Below, piece by piece: positions 36,902 to 47,654 of a stretch of DNA of 64,000 nt (position 1 is the first letter of the stretch; each line of letters begins with the position of its first letter). The notes below the pieces were generated by a model. That model was not told the DNA's origin. It did no database searches and saw only the letters and a list, made by a program, of their open reading frames with translations. The stretch lies in NCBI RefSeq assembly GCF_001660815.1, contig NZ_LYMI01000008.1, forward strand, positions 37,465 to 101,464, read 5' to 3'. The translations under genes were made by a program, and so were the position numbers. This DNA is from Xanthomonas nasturtii (GTDB lineage: Bacteria > Pseudomonadota > Gammaproteobacteria > Xanthomonadales > Xanthomonadaceae).

Positions 36902-38316
36902 TCGTCTATCGCAACATCACTCAGCGCGCCGCTTGCAAGGTCGTAACGCAAGATCGCGTGTGCATCGGTTTCTGCGATCCATACCGCACCGGCGGCAACC
37001 GCGAGGCCGGCTGGACCGTGCAGGCGACGCGGCAACTCGACCGTGGTCAATTCGCCGCCGCCCAGACGCAGGCAGCGCAGGCGGCCGTTGCCGGTGTCGG
37101 CGATCCACAGCAGCGGCGAATCGGCCGCCAGCGCGATGGCTTGCGGAAACTGCAGCCGCGCGGTGCCGCGCGGGCCGTCCTCGTCGCCGAACTGCCAGGT
37201 GCCCTGCCCGCCGACCAGGGTCTGCACCAGGTCGCCACGCAACTGCATGATGCGGATCGATGAGCCCAGCCCATCGCAGACATAAGCCACCTGCTGCACG
37301 GATGCCAGGCCGGCTGGCTGCGCAAACGCAGCAAGGTGGCCGCTGCCGTCGCGAATCTCAAGTGCACCGGTGCCTGCGCGCGCGGTCAGTGCAGCGCGGC
37401 CCAGGTGATAGCTCCAGATCCGGTTGTCGCCAGCCATGGCGATCAGCACCTGGTTGTCGGCGATTGCCAGACCTTGCGGATAGTTCAGCGCAGAGGCGCC
37501 GGACGACGCCAGCGGGCCTTCGACCGGCTCGCCGGAGCGGCCGGTGCCGCACAACGTGTCCACCTGCCCGCTGCGCAGGTGGATGCGACGCAGTGCGTGG
37601 TTACCGGTGTCGGCCACGTATAACTGGTCGCGCTCCAACGCCAGACCCTGCGGACGCCGGAATGCGGCTTCGCCGATGCCGCCGTCGATGAGGTCGGCGT
37701 TGCCATGCCCGAACTGACGCAGCACGCGGCCGCCGTGCGTGCACTCAAGCACGCGGTGGTGGCCGGTATCGGCGACGTATAGCCGGTCTTCGGTTGCCAC
37801 AAGGCCGGTTGGAAAACGCAACGCCAGGCGCGGCTCGGGCTCGCGTTCTGTTACGCCGTGCAGGTCGGCATCCGATGGCGGCTGCTGGCCTTCGCACAAG
37901 GCGCTCAGTGCCTTGTCGAGATCGCCGGTGATGCCCACCAGGCGCTGCCGCTCGCGGCCGTAGGCATCCAGCAACACCAGCGTGGGCCAGGATTCGATAC
38001 CGAAGCGGCGCCAGGTTTCCCAATCCTTGTCGAGCAGGATCGGCGCGCTGACACCGTGTCCGCGCAGTTGTTTAAGCGCGCGTTGCGGCAGGCGCTCGCT
38101 GTCGAACCGCGGGACCTGCACCACGATCACCTGCAGCCGGCCCGGGCTGCGCGCCTGCCAGTGGGCAAGCTCGGCCAGGCGTTCGGCGCACCACACCGAA
38201 CTGGCATTGACGAACGCCAGCACCAGCGCACGGCCGCGATGCTCCTGCAAGGTAGATGGCCTGGCATTGAGCCAGGTGGGAAATTCCGGCAGTTCCTGGG
38301 TGAGCTGGGCATTCAT
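36898..38316 (-). CDS. thioredoxin-fold / NHL-repeat protein (NHLRC2-like)
   Basis: A 472-residue protein. The N-terminal 150 residues are a thioredoxin-like domain (RALVLAFVNASSVWCAERLA, ILLDKDWETWRRFGIESWPT) with a single Cys in place of CxxC. The rest is a beta-propeller of NHL repeats (FPTGLVATEDRLYVADTGHH, RRPQGLALERDQLYVADTGN, NYPQGLAIADNQVLIAMAGD). The order is the same as in NHLRC2 proteins. No signal peptide, so cytoplasmic. Its role is unknown and the lone Cys argues against classical disulfide reductase activity. Start at 38316, the codon right before the thioredoxin fold. Coupled to uvrC. Confidence 0.82.
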   Translation of the reverse strand: MNAQLTQELPEFPTWLNARPSTLQEHRGRALVLAFVNASSVWCAERLAELAHWQARSPGRLQVIVVQVPRFDSERLPQRALKQLRGHGVSAPILLDKDWETWRRFGIESWPTLVLLDAYGRERQRLVGITGDLDKALSALCEGQQPPSDADLHGVTEREPEPRLALRFPTGLVATEDRLYVADTGHHRVLECTHGGRVLRQFGHGNADLIDGGIGEAAFRRPQGLALERDQLYVADTGNHALRRIHLRSGQVDTLCGTGRSGEPVEGPLASSGASALNYPQGLAIADNQVLIAMAGDNRIWSYHLGRAALTARAGTGALEIRDGSGHLAAFAQPAGLASVQQVAYVCDGLGSSIRIMQLRGDLVQTLVGGQGTWQFGDEDGPRGTARLQFPQAIALAADSPLLWIADTGNGRLRCLRLGGGELTTVELPRRLHGPAGLAVAAGAVWIAETDAHAILRYDLASGALSDVAIDE

Positions 38317-38339
38317 GCGGTAATTATGCCCAAGCGCGA

Positions 38340-38804
38340 TTAGCCGCGGGTGAGCCTGGCCACCGTCAGGCGTGCGGCAGCGTCGACCAGCTGCCATACC
38401 TGCTCGAAGTCGTCCATGCCGCCGGTGTAAGGGTCGGGGATGTCATCACGGGTTTCGATGCCGGCCCAGGGCAGCCACAAGGCAAGTTTTTCGCGCTGCG
38501 CCGCCGGCGCGATACGCTGCAGATCGCGCAGATTGTTGCCGTCGGCGCACAGCAGCCAATCGAAATGCTCGAAATCCGAGCGCTTCACCTGACGTGCGCG
38601 AAGACCGGAGATATCCACGCCATGGCCGCGCGCGCAACGAATCGCGCGCGGGTCCGGCGGATCGCCGGCATGCCAGTCGCCGGTGCCGGCCGAATCGACG
38701 TCGATGCGCCGAGACAACCGCGCCTGGTCCAGTTGCGCACGCAAGGCGCCCTCGCCCATCGGCGAGCGGCAGATATTGCCCAGGCAGACGATCAGCACCT
38801 TCAT
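38340..38804 (-). CDS. low-molecular-weight protein-tyrosine phosphatase
   Basis: A 154-residue phosphatase. The P-loop C(x5)R(S/T) is at the N terminus ([14 protein letters not shown], Cys7 and Arg13), and the general-acid Asp is in [14 protein letters not shown]. Length is typical. Relatives dephosphorylate tyrosine kinases of polysaccharide export (Wzb/Etp type) or small metabolites. No tyrosine kinase lies nearby. Its ATG overlaps the kdsB stop, so it belongs to the LPS-gene run. Confidence 0.93.
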   Translation of the reverse strand: MKVLIVCLGNICRSPMGEGALRAQLDQARLSRRIDVDSAGTGDWHAGDPPDPRAIRCARGHGVDISGLRARQVKRSDFEHFDWLLCADGNNLRDLQRIAPAAQREKLALWLPWAGIETRDDIPDPYTGGMDDFEQVWQLVDAAARLTVARLTRG

Positions 38805-39577
38805 GCCGAGGCGACCCGCATCTGCGCACGGGCGAGGTCGTCAGGGGTGTCGATACCCGGCGGAAACGGCTCGGGCGTCACGGCCACTGCGATGCGATAG
38901 CCGGCCTCCATCACGCGCAGTTGTTCCAGCGACTCGATGCGCTCCAGCATGCCGGGCGGCATCGCCGCAACGCGTTGCAAAAAGCCTGCGCGATAGGCGT
39001 AGATACCGATGTGGCGCAGCCACTGGCCCTCGGCAGGCACGCTGTCGCGCTGGTTGGCGAAGCTGTCGCGATGCCAGGGGATCGGCGCACGGCTGAAATA
39101 CAAGGCATCGCCGCCGGCGTTGCGCACCAGCTTCACCACATTGGGATCGAACAGGTCGTGCGCGTTGTCCACCGGCGCGGCCAGCGTGGCCATTTCGGCG
39201 CCGGAACGCTGCAGCAGATCGGCGACCGCGCGGATGCCGGCCGCCGGCGCGAACGGTTCGTCGCCTTGCAGATTGACCACGCAGGTCTGCTCGTCCCAGC
39301 CGGCAATGCGTGCGCATTCGGCAAGACGGTCGGTGCCGGAAAGATGCGCAGTGCCGGTCATCGCCACATGCACGCCGGGCAGATGCTCGATCGCCTCGGC
39401 AATACGCGCATCGTCGGTGGCCACCCAGACCTCGCGCGCGCCCGTCAGCAACGCACGCTCGGCCACGTGCTGAATCATCGGGCGATCGCCGATGCGTTGC
39501 AGCGGTTTGCCCGGCAGCCGCGTGGAAGCGTAACGGGCGGGAATGGCGACGACGAAATCGGCAGGTGTGGTGGTCAT
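38801..39577 (-). CDS. kdsB: 3-deoxy-manno-octulosonate cytidylyltransferase
   Basis: A 258-residue CMP-Kdo synthetase. The nucleotide-binding start is [20 protein letters not shown], and [19 protein letters not shown] and NPDVVKLV-like DPNVVKLV are the conserved core segments. It activates Kdo for transfer to lipid A. Start chosen at 39577 ([13 protein letters not shown]), since the open frame upstream is not similar to KdsB. It is separated from lpxK by 321 bp, longer than in many gammaproteobacteria where lpxK-kdsB are adjacent. Confidence 0.96.
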   Translation of the reverse strand: MTTTPADFVVAIPARYASTRLPGKPLQRIGDRPMIQHVAERALLTGAREVWVATDDARIAEAIEHLPGVHVAMTGTAHLSGTDRLAECARIAGWDEQTCVVNLQGDEPFAPAAGIRAVADLLQRSGAEMATLAAPVDNAHDLFDPNVVKLVRNAGGDALYFSRAPIPWHRDSFANQRDSVPAEGQWLRHIGIYAYRAGFLQRVAAMPPGMLERIESLEQLRVMEAGYRIAVAVTPEPFPPGIDTPDDLARAQMRVASA

Positions 39578-39898
39578 ACGGGCGTGCTCTGGGAAGCTGG
39601 AATGTGTGGGGAAACGAGATGGGCAAATGGCATGATGCATCTGTGTGCGTGAGCGCAGGCATGGCGTCCAGTTGGCGCGGCCATGTGCCACATCAGCACC
39701 GGGACGCCGCTGCACGCACCGCTCGCATGTACACCGACCATCTTGATTGGTGCTTGCCCGCCCGCCGTCGCCGGACCTTACGCGGCATGAAGGCTGCGTA
39801 AGCGCCTGCATGGATGGATTCACGCCCCGTCTGGTAATGGTGGGCGGGCAAGGACGCTGCAGCCAAGCCGCACAACACCATTGCCAAAAAAAGCGCTC
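39578..39898. other. 321-bp gap between lpxK and kdsB
   Basis: No gene supported. It contains the leader of kdsB and an AT-rich stretch with CCAAAAAAAGCGC at 39883-39896. A promoter for the kdsB-pgsA run probably lies here, but I cannot point to defined hexamers. Confidence 0.35.
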
Positions 39899-40936
39899 TT
39901 ACACGCCCTGCCGGCTCGCCAATGTGTTCAAGCGGTCCAGCAAACTTACCCAGAATGCGGCCGGCAGCTCTGCCTTGAGCGGTACGCTGTAGAGCCACTC
40001 GTCGGCGAATGGACGGCACTTCACCGCGTCCTTTTCGGTCATCAGCACCGGCAGGCGGCTTCCAAAGCTGAAATCCGCGGCGCGATAGACATGATGGTCC
40101 GGAAACGCGTGCGGCACCACGCCGATACCGCGCGCCCGCAGCATCGCGAAAAAGCGCTCTGGATGCGCGATACCCGCCACGGCATGCACGCGTTGCCCGG
40201 CGAGCATGCTCAAGGGCTGCACGCGCTTGCCGTCCATCGGCTGCACGCAGTCGATGCTCAGACGCATCTGCCACTCGCCGAAACCGGCCGCGTCCGGCGC
40301 CTGCGGTGCCGCCGTGGCGCTGGCCTGGCCAAGATTGACCACGCGGAAATCGCAGTCGCGCGCGCGCGCGGCAGGCTCGCGCAGTGGTCCGGCAGGCAGC
40401 AGGCGTCCGTTGCCGTAGCGGCGTTGGCCATCGACCACTTCGATCTCCACATCGCGTGCCAGGCGGTAATGCTGCAGTCCATCGTCGCAGACCACGATGT
40501 CGCAGCCGGCTTCGACCAGGGCGCGTGCGGCGGCGAGCCGGTCGCTATCGACGCGCACGCGCGCACCGGTTTTCCAGGCGATCAACACCGGCTCGTCGCC
40601 GCCGAGTGCGACCGGCGTGTCTGCCTCGACCCACCGCGCGGTACCGGCGTCATCGCGGCCGTAGCCACGGCTGGCCACGCCAGGGGTCCAGCCGGCTTCC
40701 TGCAGTTTGGAGACCAGCGCGATGGTCAACGGCGTCTTGCCGGTGCCGCCGGCAGTGACGTTGCCGACCACGATCACCGGTACCGGCACGCCGTGGCGCT
40801 TGCGCCAACCGCGGCGATACAGCGCCCGTCGCAACGCGATCGCAGCACCGTAGACCGGCGCCAGGATGCGCGCCGGCAACGGAATCGGCGTGTTGTCGTA
40901 CCAGTAGCCCGGCGTGCGGGTGCCGCGCTTGCTCAT
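39899..40936 (-). CDS. lpxK: tetraacyldisaccharide 4'-kinase
   Basis: A 345-residue enzyme. The P-loop near the N terminus is [20 protein letters not shown], preceded by a hydrophobic membrane-associating segment. [20 protein letters not shown] and FPDHHVY are family segments, the latter with the DHHxY motif. It phosphorylates the lipid A disaccharide at the 4' position at the inner membrane. Its ATG overlaps the msbA stop (ATGA). Confidence 0.96.
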   Translation of the reverse strand: MSKRGTRTPGYWYDNTPIPLPARILAPVYGAAIALRRALYRRGWRKRHGVPVPVIVVGNVTAGGTGKTPLTIALVSKLQEAGWTPGVASRGYGRDDAGTARWVEADTPVALGGDEPVLIAWKTGARVRVDSDRLAAARALVEAGCDIVVCDDGLQHYRLARDVEIEVVDGQRRYGNGRLLPAGPLREPAARARDCDFRVVNLGQASATAAPQAPDAAGFGEWQMRLSIDCVQPMDGKRVQPLSMLAGQRVHAVAGIAHPERFFAMLRARGIGVVPHAFPDHHVYRAADFSFGSRLPVLMTEKDAVKCRPFADEWLYSVPLKAELPAAFWVSLLDRLNTLASRQGV

Positions 40937-42702
40937 GCCTGGCGTTCGCGGAACTGCATGCCGTGCAGGTGCGAATACAAGCCGCCCTGCGCCAGCAATT
41001 GGTCATGCGTCCCGCGCTCGACGATGCGGCCCTGGTCCATCACCAGCACCTGATCGGCATGCTCGATGGTGGACAGGCGGTGCGCGATCACCAGCGTGGT
41101 GCGGTCCGGCATCAACTTGTGCAAGGCATCTTGCACCAGCCGCTCGGATTCGTTGTCCAGCGCTGCGGTGGCCTCGTCCAGGATCAGGATCGGCGCGTCC
41201 TTGAGCATTGCACGCGCGATCGCCAGACGTTGGCGCTGGCCGCCGGACAGGCGCCCGCCCTTGGTGCCGACATGCGACTGCAAGCCTTCTGGCAACTGTG
41301 CGACGAATTCCATCGCATTGGCGCCCAGAATCGCGCGCTCAAGCTGGCTGGCATCGGCGTTGCGCATCTCGCCGAACGCCACGTTGTCGGCGATGCTGCC
41401 ATCGAACAGCATCACCTGCTGGCCGACCAGCGCAATCTGCCGGCGCAGATCTGCCAAGGCGTACGCCTGCACCGGGTGGCCGTCGAGCAGGATCTGCCCG
41501 GCCTCGGCTTCGTAAAACCGTGGGATCAACTTGATCAGGCTGGATTTACCGCTGCCCGAGCGCCCGACAATGGCAGTGACCGTGCCCGGTTGGGCGACGA
41601 AGCTGACATCGGCCAGGGCCGGATTGACCTGGCCCGGGTAGCGCGCAGTGACATCGCGAAATTCGATCAGGCCCTTGGCGCGCGTCATCGGTACGGCGCC
41701 CTGATCCGGCTCGTCCGGGCTGTCGAGCACCGAGAACAAACGCTCGGCCGACGCCAGGCCACGCTGCACCATGTTCTGCACGTTGGTCAGCTGCTTGAGG
41801 CCGGGGATGATCGTCAGCATCGAGGTCATCAGCACGACGAAGTCGCCGGCCGTCAGCCGCCCGGCCAATGCCTGCGCACCAGCAACGAACAGCAATGCCG
41901 ACAAGCCGATCGCACCGATCATCTGCACCGTGGCGGTGGAAATGCCGCGCGTGGATTCGACCTTCATCGCCAGGCGCAGATTGCGGTCGGCCAGCGCGCC
42001 ATAGCGCTCCATCTCGGTCTGCTGCGCGCCGTAGATCTTGACCTCCTGATGGCTGGACAAGGTCTGGTCGGCGGCCTGCAACAGATGCGCGCCGCTTTCC
42101 TGGATGCTGTGGCTGATGCGTCGATAGCGCCGCGCCACCTTGTCCATCACCCAGGCCAGCACCGGGGCGAGCACCAGGATGGTCAGGGTGACCTGCCAGC
42201 TATGCCACAGCATCAGCGCCAGTGCGCCGATGACCTGCAGCGATTGCTGGATCATCACCTTCACCGCATCCACGGCGGCCTGCGCCACCTGGTCCGAATC
42301 CGAACCCAGGCGTATCAGCATCGACGGCACCGGTTCCGAGTCGAAGCGCGAACCGGGCAGACGCAGATATTTCGCCATCACCTTGATGCGCAGATCGCGC
42401 GCGATGCTGCGCGCGGATTTCCCCATCGCCATGTCGGTGATGTAGCCGGCGATGCCGCGCACCACGAACAGCAAGATGATCTGCACCGGCAGCCAGCGAC
42501 TGACTTCGGCGTTCTTGTAGATGAAGGTTTCGTCGGTGATCGGCTTCATCAACGCCAGAAAACCGGTGGTGCCGGCCGCTTCGATCAACGCCGCGATCAG
42601 CGCGGCGACCAGCAGCAGCCGATAGGGTTTGGCGAACGCCAGCAGGCGACGGTACGTGCGCCAGGACGAGACTGGCGCCGGGCGGTCGGTGGAGATGGTC
42701 AC
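40933..42702 (-). CDS. msbA: lipid A flippase MsbA (ABC transporter)
   Basis: A 589-residue half-transporter. Six membrane helices in residues 20-310 are followed by a nucleotide-binding domain with Walker [14 protein letters not shown], signature [14 protein letters not shown], Walker [13 protein letters not shown] and the switch His in [10 protein letters not shown]. It flips lipid A-core across the inner membrane. The pairing with lpxK is the standard one. Start overlaps the exbD stop. Confidence 0.96.
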   Translation of the reverse strand: MTISTDRPAPVSSWRTYRRLLAFAKPYRLLLVAALIAALIEAAGTTGFLALMKPITDETFIYKNAEVSRWLPVQIILLFVVRGIAGYITDMAMGKSARSIARDLRIKVMAKYLRLPGSRFDSEPVPSMLIRLGSDSDQVAQAAVDAVKVMIQQSLQVIGALALMLWHSWQVTLTILVLAPVLAWVMDKVARRYRRISHSIQESGAHLLQAADQTLSSHQEVKIYGAQQTEMERYGALADRNLRLAMKVESTRGISTATVQMIGAIGLSALLFVAGAQALAGRLTAGDFVVLMTSMLTIIPGLKQLTNVQNMVQRGLASAERLFSVLDSPDEPDQGAVPMTRAKGLIEFRDVTARYPGQVNPALADVSFVAQPGTVTAIVGRSGSGKSSLIKLIPRFYEAEAGQILLDGHPVQAYALADLRRQIALVGQQVMLFDGSIADNVAFGEMRNADASQLERAILGANAMEFVAQLPEGLQSHVGTKGGRLSGGQRQRLAIARAMLKDAPILILDEATAALDNESERLVQDALHKLMPDRTTLVIAHRLSTIEHADQVLVMDQGRIVERGTHDQLLAQGGLYSHLHGMQFRERQA

Positions 42703-43163
42703 TGGCGGATTCCGTTGGTGCTTGTCTTGCCGGTCGTGCTGGCGGCGCCGGCCGGGGGCGCAGTAGCGATCGCGATGCGCCGGAAGCCGAGCTGGCCCAG
42801 CGCGTCTTGCGCGGTGACCACGGCCTGATACGGCGTGCGTGCATCGGCGCGCATCAGTACGGTCTGGTCGCGGTTGTCGCCGGCGATCTGGGCGATGGTT
42901 TGCTTGAGCGAATCCACGTCCGAGCGCAGCACTTCCTGATCGTTGATGAAATAACGCCCATCGGCGTTGACCAGCACGCTCAACGAACGCGGCGGTGCGC
43001 CGGTGTGCTGGTCGCTGGCGGTCGGCAGCTGCAATTGCAGCGTGGAGCGTGCGTCGAAGGTCGTGGTCACCACGAAAAAGATGATGAGGACGAGGATGAC
43101 GTCGATCAATGGGACCAGGTCGATCTGCGGCTCGTCCTGGCTTCGGTCGCTACCGATGCGCAT
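42699..43163 (-). CDS. exbD: ExbD/TolR-family proton-channel subunit
   Basis: A 154-residue protein with one N-terminal membrane helix (DLVPLIDVILVLIIFFVVTT) that contains the essential Asp of ExbD (PLIDV), and a periplasmic domain. With the ExbB-like protein upstream it would form a proton-driven motor complex. The pair precedes msbA-lpxK in many betaproteobacteria and xanthomonads, so its partner may be an envelope process rather than the main TonB system. Gene symbol is by family; it could equally be named tolR-like. Confidence 0.88.
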   Translation of the reverse strand: MRIGSDRSQDEPQIDLVPLIDVILVLIIFFVVTTTFDARSTLQLQLPTASDQHTGAPPRSLSVLVNADGRYFINDQEVLRSDVDSLKQTIAQIAGDNRDQTVLMRADARTPYQAVVTAQDALGQLGFRRIAIATAPPAGAASTTGKTSTNGIRQ

Positions 43164-43166
43164 CCG

Positions 43167-43829
43167 TCAGCCCTTTGCCGCGACGGGCTTGGCGCCTGCT
43201 TCAACCGGCGCGACGGCTGCCGGCACCACGCGGCCATCCATGGTGTCCAGCAGCAAGGTGGCTTCCTGCTCCATCTCGATGATGTAACCGGCAATGCGCC
43301 CCTTGAAGAAGCGATGCGCCATCAATGCAGGCACGGCAATGATCATGCCGGTGGCGGTGCACACCAGCGCCTTGCCGATGCCACCGGCGAGCTGATTCAC
43401 ATCGCCCACGCCATGATCGAGGATACCCATGAACATCTGGATCATGCCGACCACGGTGCCCAGCAGCCCCAGCAACGGCCCGGCCGATGCGATGGTGCCC
43501 AATGCGTTCAGATAGCGCTCCATGCGGTGCACCACATGCCGGCCAGTGTCTTCGATGCGTTCGCGGATCAGCTCACGCGGCCGGCCACGCACCTCCAGCG
43601 CGGCGGCCAACAACGCGCCCAACGGGGAATTGCGGCGCAACGATTCGATATGGGTGGGGTCCAGCTTGCCGCGCGCGGCCCAATTGCGGACCTCTTCGCC
43701 CAGACCGGGCGGCGTCACTTCATTGCGGCGCAGGCTCCACAGACGTTCCAGCACGATCGCCAGGGCAACCACGCCCAGCAACAGCAACGGCACCATCGGC
43801 CAACCGCCCGCCTTGACCAGCTCCAACAC
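43167..43829 (-). CDS. exbB: ExbB/TolQ/MotA-family proton-channel protein
   Basis: A 220-residue protein with three membrane helices: GGWPMVPLLLLGVVALAIVL, GTIASAGPLLGLLGTVVGMI and GIGKALVCTATGMIIAVPAL. These are the ExbB/TolQ conserved segments. It starts with GTG at 43829 because a strong GGAGGAATC lies 6-12 bases before it and the first helix follows at once. It forms the pentameric stator around ExbD. Three bases separate it from exbD. Confidence 0.9.
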   Translation of the reverse strand: MLELVKAGGWPMVPLLLLGVVALAIVLERLWSLRRNEVTPPGLGEEVRNWAARGKLDPTHIESLRRNSPLGALLAAALEVRGRPRELIRERIEDTGRHVVHRMERYLNALGTIASAGPLLGLLGTVVGMIQMFMGILDHGVGDVNQLAGGIGKALVCTATGMIIAVPALMAHRFFKGRIAGYIIEMEQEATLLLDTMDGRVVPAAVAPVEAGAKPVAAKG

Positions 43830-43857
43830 GATTCGATTCCTCCGGCAACGCGGCCGC

Positions 43858-46266
43858 CTATTCGCTGGCCGATAGGATAGCAGCCGACCGCCGCCGTTCC
43901 GCAGCATCCCATAGCCGCGGCTGCCAGCGCCGTCGCTCGCGCAGCTGCAGGCCATCGGCACCCAGCCAGACCCGGATTGCGCCAGCCTGTGCCGTGTCGA
44001 GCACCTCTGCCCCGCCCGCCTGCCAACGTTGCGCCACCTCGGCGCGCGGATGTCCGAAGCGGTTGCCATGGCCGGAGGACACCAGCGCCAGACGTGCGCC
44101 CGTCGCTGCGATGAAGCCGGCATGCGAGCCATCGGCGCTGCCGTGGTGCGGGACGATCACCAGATCCGCACGCAGCTCCGAGGCCTGTCCACGCAGCAGG
44201 CGGCGTTCGATGATTTCGCCGATGTCGCCTGGCAACAGCGCGCTCGCATGCTGCGTTTCCACCCGCAAGACGCAGCTGGATTGATTGCGCAAATACGGAA
44301 AGCCAGCGCTGGGGTGCAGGAAGCGGAAGCGCACGCCATCCCATTCCCAATGCTGCCCGGCGCGGCAGCGCGTACTGACCTCCAGCGGCGCATCCGGCGG
44401 TGCAGCGGTGAATGCGACCGGCAGCCCCGCACGCACCGCGGCATAGCCACCGGCATGATCGGCGTCGGCATGGCTGAGCACGATCGCGTCCAGCCGGCGT
44501 ACCCCGAGCGCACGCAGCGCCGGCAGCACTACCCGCTCGCCGGCATCGAACCCATCGCGCACCGCCGGCCCGGTATCGAACAACAGCGCATGCCGTTGCG
44601 TGCGCACCAGCACCGCCAGGCCCTGCCCCACATCCAGCACCTGCACATCCGCCTCGCCTGCGGCGGGCAGTTCGCGATCGGGCCAGAGCAGCGGTAACCA
44701 CAGCAGCGCCGCCAAGGATTTGCCCGGCGTCCCGCGCGGCAGCAACAGCCAGAACGCACCGAACAGGGCCGCGATCAGGGCAACCCCATCGGACTCGGGC
44801 ACCCACCACAATGCCACCGTCGTCTGTCCCAGCCAGACAAACCCCGGCCAGGTCAGCTCGAAGCACCCGCCGGCAAGCTGCCATGCCCACCCGCCGGCAC
44901 CTGGGTAGACCGCTTCAAGTGCGGTCCCGAGCAAGCAAAGCGGTACCACCACGAAGGTCCACCATGGAATGGCAACCAGATTGGCGAAAGGCCCGACCAG
45001 CGACGCCTGCCCGAACAGGGCGACCGTCAACGGCAGCAAGCCGACCGTGGCGACGGTCTGCGCAGACAGGAAACCGCGCACGATGGCGCGATCGTCCGAG
45101 GGCAGGCACCACACCAGCCACGCCACGCCGGCAAAGCTGAGCCAGAAGCCAGCCACCAGCACGCTGAGCGGGTCCCACAGCAACACCGTCAGCAAGGCGA
45201 GCGCGAGGATGTGCGCGGTCGTGGCGCGTCGCCGCAGCACCCTTGCCATGGCCACCACCGCAATCATCAACACGGTGCGTACCGTCGGCAGCGCCAGACC
45301 TGCCAGCACCGCGTAGGCGGCCGCGCCAATCAGCGCGGCAATCGCCGCGGCATGTACACGTGGCAGCAGCGTGCCAAGCCGCGGCTGCCAACGCCACACG
45401 CCGGCGACCAGCATCGCGAAAAATGCTGCAACCAGCCCGACATGAAATCCCGAGATCGCGATCAGATGGCTGAGCCCGGTCGCGCGCAAGGTCGCCCATG
45501 CCGCATCGTCGAGTCCCCGCGTGTCTCCCAGAGCTAGCGCACGCAGGTATGGCGCAGAAGGGCCACTGACACGCTCGGCGATGCGCTGCGACATCTGTTC
45601 GCGCCAGGCATCCACGCCTTGTGGCGGTACGGTCTGGCGTGCGGCTGCGGGCACGCGCACATAGCCCGTTGCGACCAGGCGCTGCGCCAGCGCCTGGCGC
45701 TCGGCATCGAAGCCGCCGGGATTGCGCAGGCCGCGGGGCGCGCGCAGCTTGAGTCGCAGTTGCCAGCGCGCACCGGCCTGCAGCGCTGCGCGCGGGCCGA
45801 TGCGTTCAGCACCGAAGTCGTCGTACCAGGCCAGCTGCAAGAGCTTGCCGCGCAGCGCTGCGGGCTGCGCCGGATCGTCGTCGACACGCAGCTGAAAGCG
45901 GGTACGTCGTTGCTCGGCAATCGGCAGCCCGACAATTTGCCCACGCACGCTGACCTGGCGCGCTTCATCCTGCGGAAGCAATTGCGCCCGCAGGACCCCG
46001 GCCACCTGCCACCCCATCGCACCGAAGCCGAACAGTGCGGCCGCCATCGCCACCAGCAGCGCGCTCCAGCGCGGCCGCAGCCACACGCTCGCTCCGATGC
46101 CCAGCCCTGCAACGCAGACGCAACCGGCATAGACCACCCGCGGCAGCAGCGCGGGCGACCAGGCGCACGCCACCACGCCCAGCAGCAATGCCGCAGCGAG
46201 AGCGACCGCCGATGCCATCTGGGGTGGTGCTGCCTGCGCTGAAGCCTGCGTGCTGCCGGTCGCCAT
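43858..46266 (-). CDS. comEC: ComEC/Rec2-type DNA uptake channel
   Basis: About 802 residues. The start at 46266 (MATGSTQAS) follows AGGGGCCAGG; an ATG 15 bp upstream lacks such a site. An N-terminal DUF4131 region with membrane helices comes first. The competence domain follows, with RATGLSHLIAISGFHVGLVA and about eight helices. The C-terminal metallo-beta-lactamase domain has LSHADADHAGGYAAV and IVPHHGSADGSHAG. ComEC carries single-stranded DNA across the inner membrane during transformation, and the beta-lactamase domain is thought to degrade the other strand. All domains are present. It heads the comEC-exbB-exbD-msbA-lpxK run. Confidence 0.95.
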   Translation of the reverse strand: MATGSTQASAQAAPPQMASAVALAAALLLGVVACAWSPALLPRVVYAGCVCVAGLGIGASVWLRPRWSALLVAMAAALFGFGAMGWQVAGVLRAQLLPQDEARQVSVRGQIVGLPIAEQRRTRFQLRVDDDPAQPAALRGKLLQLAWYDDFGAERIGPRAALQAGARWQLRLKLRAPRGLRNPGGFDAERQALAQRLVATGYVRVPAAARQTVPPQGVDAWREQMSQRIAERVSGPSAPYLRALALGDTRGLDDAAWATLRATGLSHLIAISGFHVGLVAAFFAMLVAGVWRWQPRLGTLLPRVHAAAIAALIGAAAYAVLAGLALPTVRTVLMIAVVAMARVLRRRATTAHILALALLTVLLWDPLSVLVAGFWLSFAGVAWLVWCLPSDDRAIVRGFLSAQTVATVGLLPLTVALFGQASLVGPFANLVAIPWWTFVVVPLCLLGTALEAVYPGAGGWAWQLAGGCFELTWPGFVWLGQTTVALWWVPESDGVALIAALFGAFWLLLPRGTPGKSLAALLWLPLLWPDRELPAAGEADVQVLDVGQGLAVLVRTQRHALLFDTGPAVRDGFDAGERVVLPALRALGVRRLDAIVLSHADADHAGGYAAVRAGLPVAFTAAPPDAPLEVSTRCRAGQHWEWDGVRFRFLHPSAGFPYLRNQSSCVLRVETQHASALLPGDIGEIIERRLLRGQASELRADLVIVPHHGSADGSHAGFIAATGARLALVSSGHGNRFGHPRAEVAQRWQAGGAEVLDTAQAGAIRVWLGADGLQLRERRRWQPRLWDAAERRRSAAILSASE

Positions 46267-46574
46267 CCTGGCCCCTATCAATCAACGCCTTGACCTTAGA
46301 TTGCAGCCCACTCCGGGCACAGCAGTGGTTTACCTGTCTCAGGGTAGGGAGAACCCTGTTGCTGCGCTCGCCGGTTGCAACTGCATCGCGCCAATATCGG
46401 TACTGCAGGACGTCGCAACCACTCGCTGCGATGCGTAACCCGGCGCTCGTGTGGATGTGCATGCGGCAAAGCGAATCCACCAATCAGCTACGCCGGTACA
46501 CCCTTCCCTCAGGCATTCGCCTCGATTTTATGGCGTTGCCGCTATGGTCATCGTTGTTTTCCAGGAGTTCCCCC

Positions 46575-47639
46575 ATGCGTAAAGGCACTGCACTGATCGT
46601 CGGTGTGACCGGTATTTCCGGTTACAACCTTGCCAACGTGTTGCTGGCCGACGGCTGGACCGTTTACGGCCTTGCCCGCCGGCCGCTGCCGCACGACGGC
46701 GTCATCCCGGTGGCGGCGGATCTGCTGGATGCCGAAAGCACCAGCAACGCACTGCGCGATTTGCCCATCACGCACGTGTTCTTCTGCACCTGGACGCGTC
46801 GCGACACCGAACGCGAGAATGTCCAAGCCAATGGCGCAATGATGCGGCACCTGTGCGATGCGCTCAGCCATGCGCCGCTGCAGCACATGGCGCTGGTCAC
46901 CGGCACCAAACACTACCTGGGTGCATTCGAAAACTACGGCAGCGGCAAGGCAGAGACGCCGTTCCGCGAAAGCGAGCCGCGCCAGCCAGGCGAAAACTTT
47001 TACTACACGCTGGAAGACCTGTTGTTCGCGCATGCAGACCAACACGGTTTCGGCTGGAGCGTGCACCGCTCGCACACCATGATTGGCATGGCCAATGGCA
47101 GCAACGCAATGAACATGGGCGTGACGCTGGCGGTCTATGCATCGCTGTGCAAGCACACCGGGCAACCCTTCGTGTTCCCAGGCTCGCAAGCGCAGTGGAA
47201 TAGCCTGACCGACCTCACCGATGCCGGCCTGCTAGGCCGCCAACTGGCCTGGGCCGGGCTCAGCCCGGCAGCGCGCAATCAGGCCTTCAATACCGTCAAC
47301 GGCGATGTGTTCCGCTGGCGCTGGATGTGGGGCGAGATTGCGAAGTTCTTCGAACTCGACGCGGCGCCCTGCCCCGCTACGCCGGCACCGCTGGAACCAC
47401 GCCTGAGCCAGACCGCACCGGCGCTGTGGGCCGACTTGGCCGCGCAACACCACCTGGTGGAATCGGACGTCAATCGGCTGGCCTCGTGGTGGCACACCGA
47501 CGCCGATCTGGGCCGCGAGATCGAGTGCGTCAACGACATGACCAAGAGCCGCGAACTGGGCTTTCTGGATTTCTACGACAGCCGCGCCTCGTTCTTCGAA
47601 CTGTTCACCCGGCTGCGGGCGCTTCGCATCATTCCCTGA
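46575..47639 (+). CDS. SDR-family oxidoreductase (PRISE / progesterone 5-beta-reductase-like)
   Basis: A 354-residue extended short-chain dehydrogenase. It starts at 46575 after CAGGAGTTCCCCC. The nucleotide-binding motif is ALIVGVTGISGYNLANVLL, and TGTKHYLGAFENYG with a later FYYTLEDLL matches the plant-type PRISE enzymes that reduce enones with NADPH. The usual YxxxK of SDRs is replaced by the Tyr of FYYxLED, as in that group. Natural substrate in bacteria is not known. Plus strand, flanked by minus-strand runs, hence monocistronic. Confidence 0.85.
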   Translation: MRKGTALIVGVTGISGYNLANVLLADGWTVYGLARRPLPHDGVIPVAADLLDAESTSNALRDLPITHVFFCTWTRRDTERENVQANGAMMRHLCDALSHAPLQHMALVTGTKHYLGAFENYGSGKAETPFRESEPRQPGENFYYTLEDLLFAHADQHGFGWSVHRSHTMIGMANGSNAMNMGVTLAVYASLCKHTGQPFVFPGSQAQWNSLTDLTDAGLLGRQLAWAGLSPAARNQAFNTVNGDVFRWRWMWGEIAKFFELDAAPCPATPAPLEPRLSQTAPALWADLAAQHHLVESDVNRLASWWHTDADLGREIECVNDMTKSRELGFLDFYDSRASFFELFTRLRALRIIP

Positions 47640-47654
47640 TCGATGGCGTTGCAT

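Noticed and set aside
35015..36946. 643-codon plus-strand frame opposite uvrC
   Set aside because: His/Ala/Arg-rich shadow of uvrC without domain motifs.
40963..42828. 621-codon plus-strand frame opposite msbA
   Set aside because: Shadow frame; msbA is unambiguous on the minus strand.
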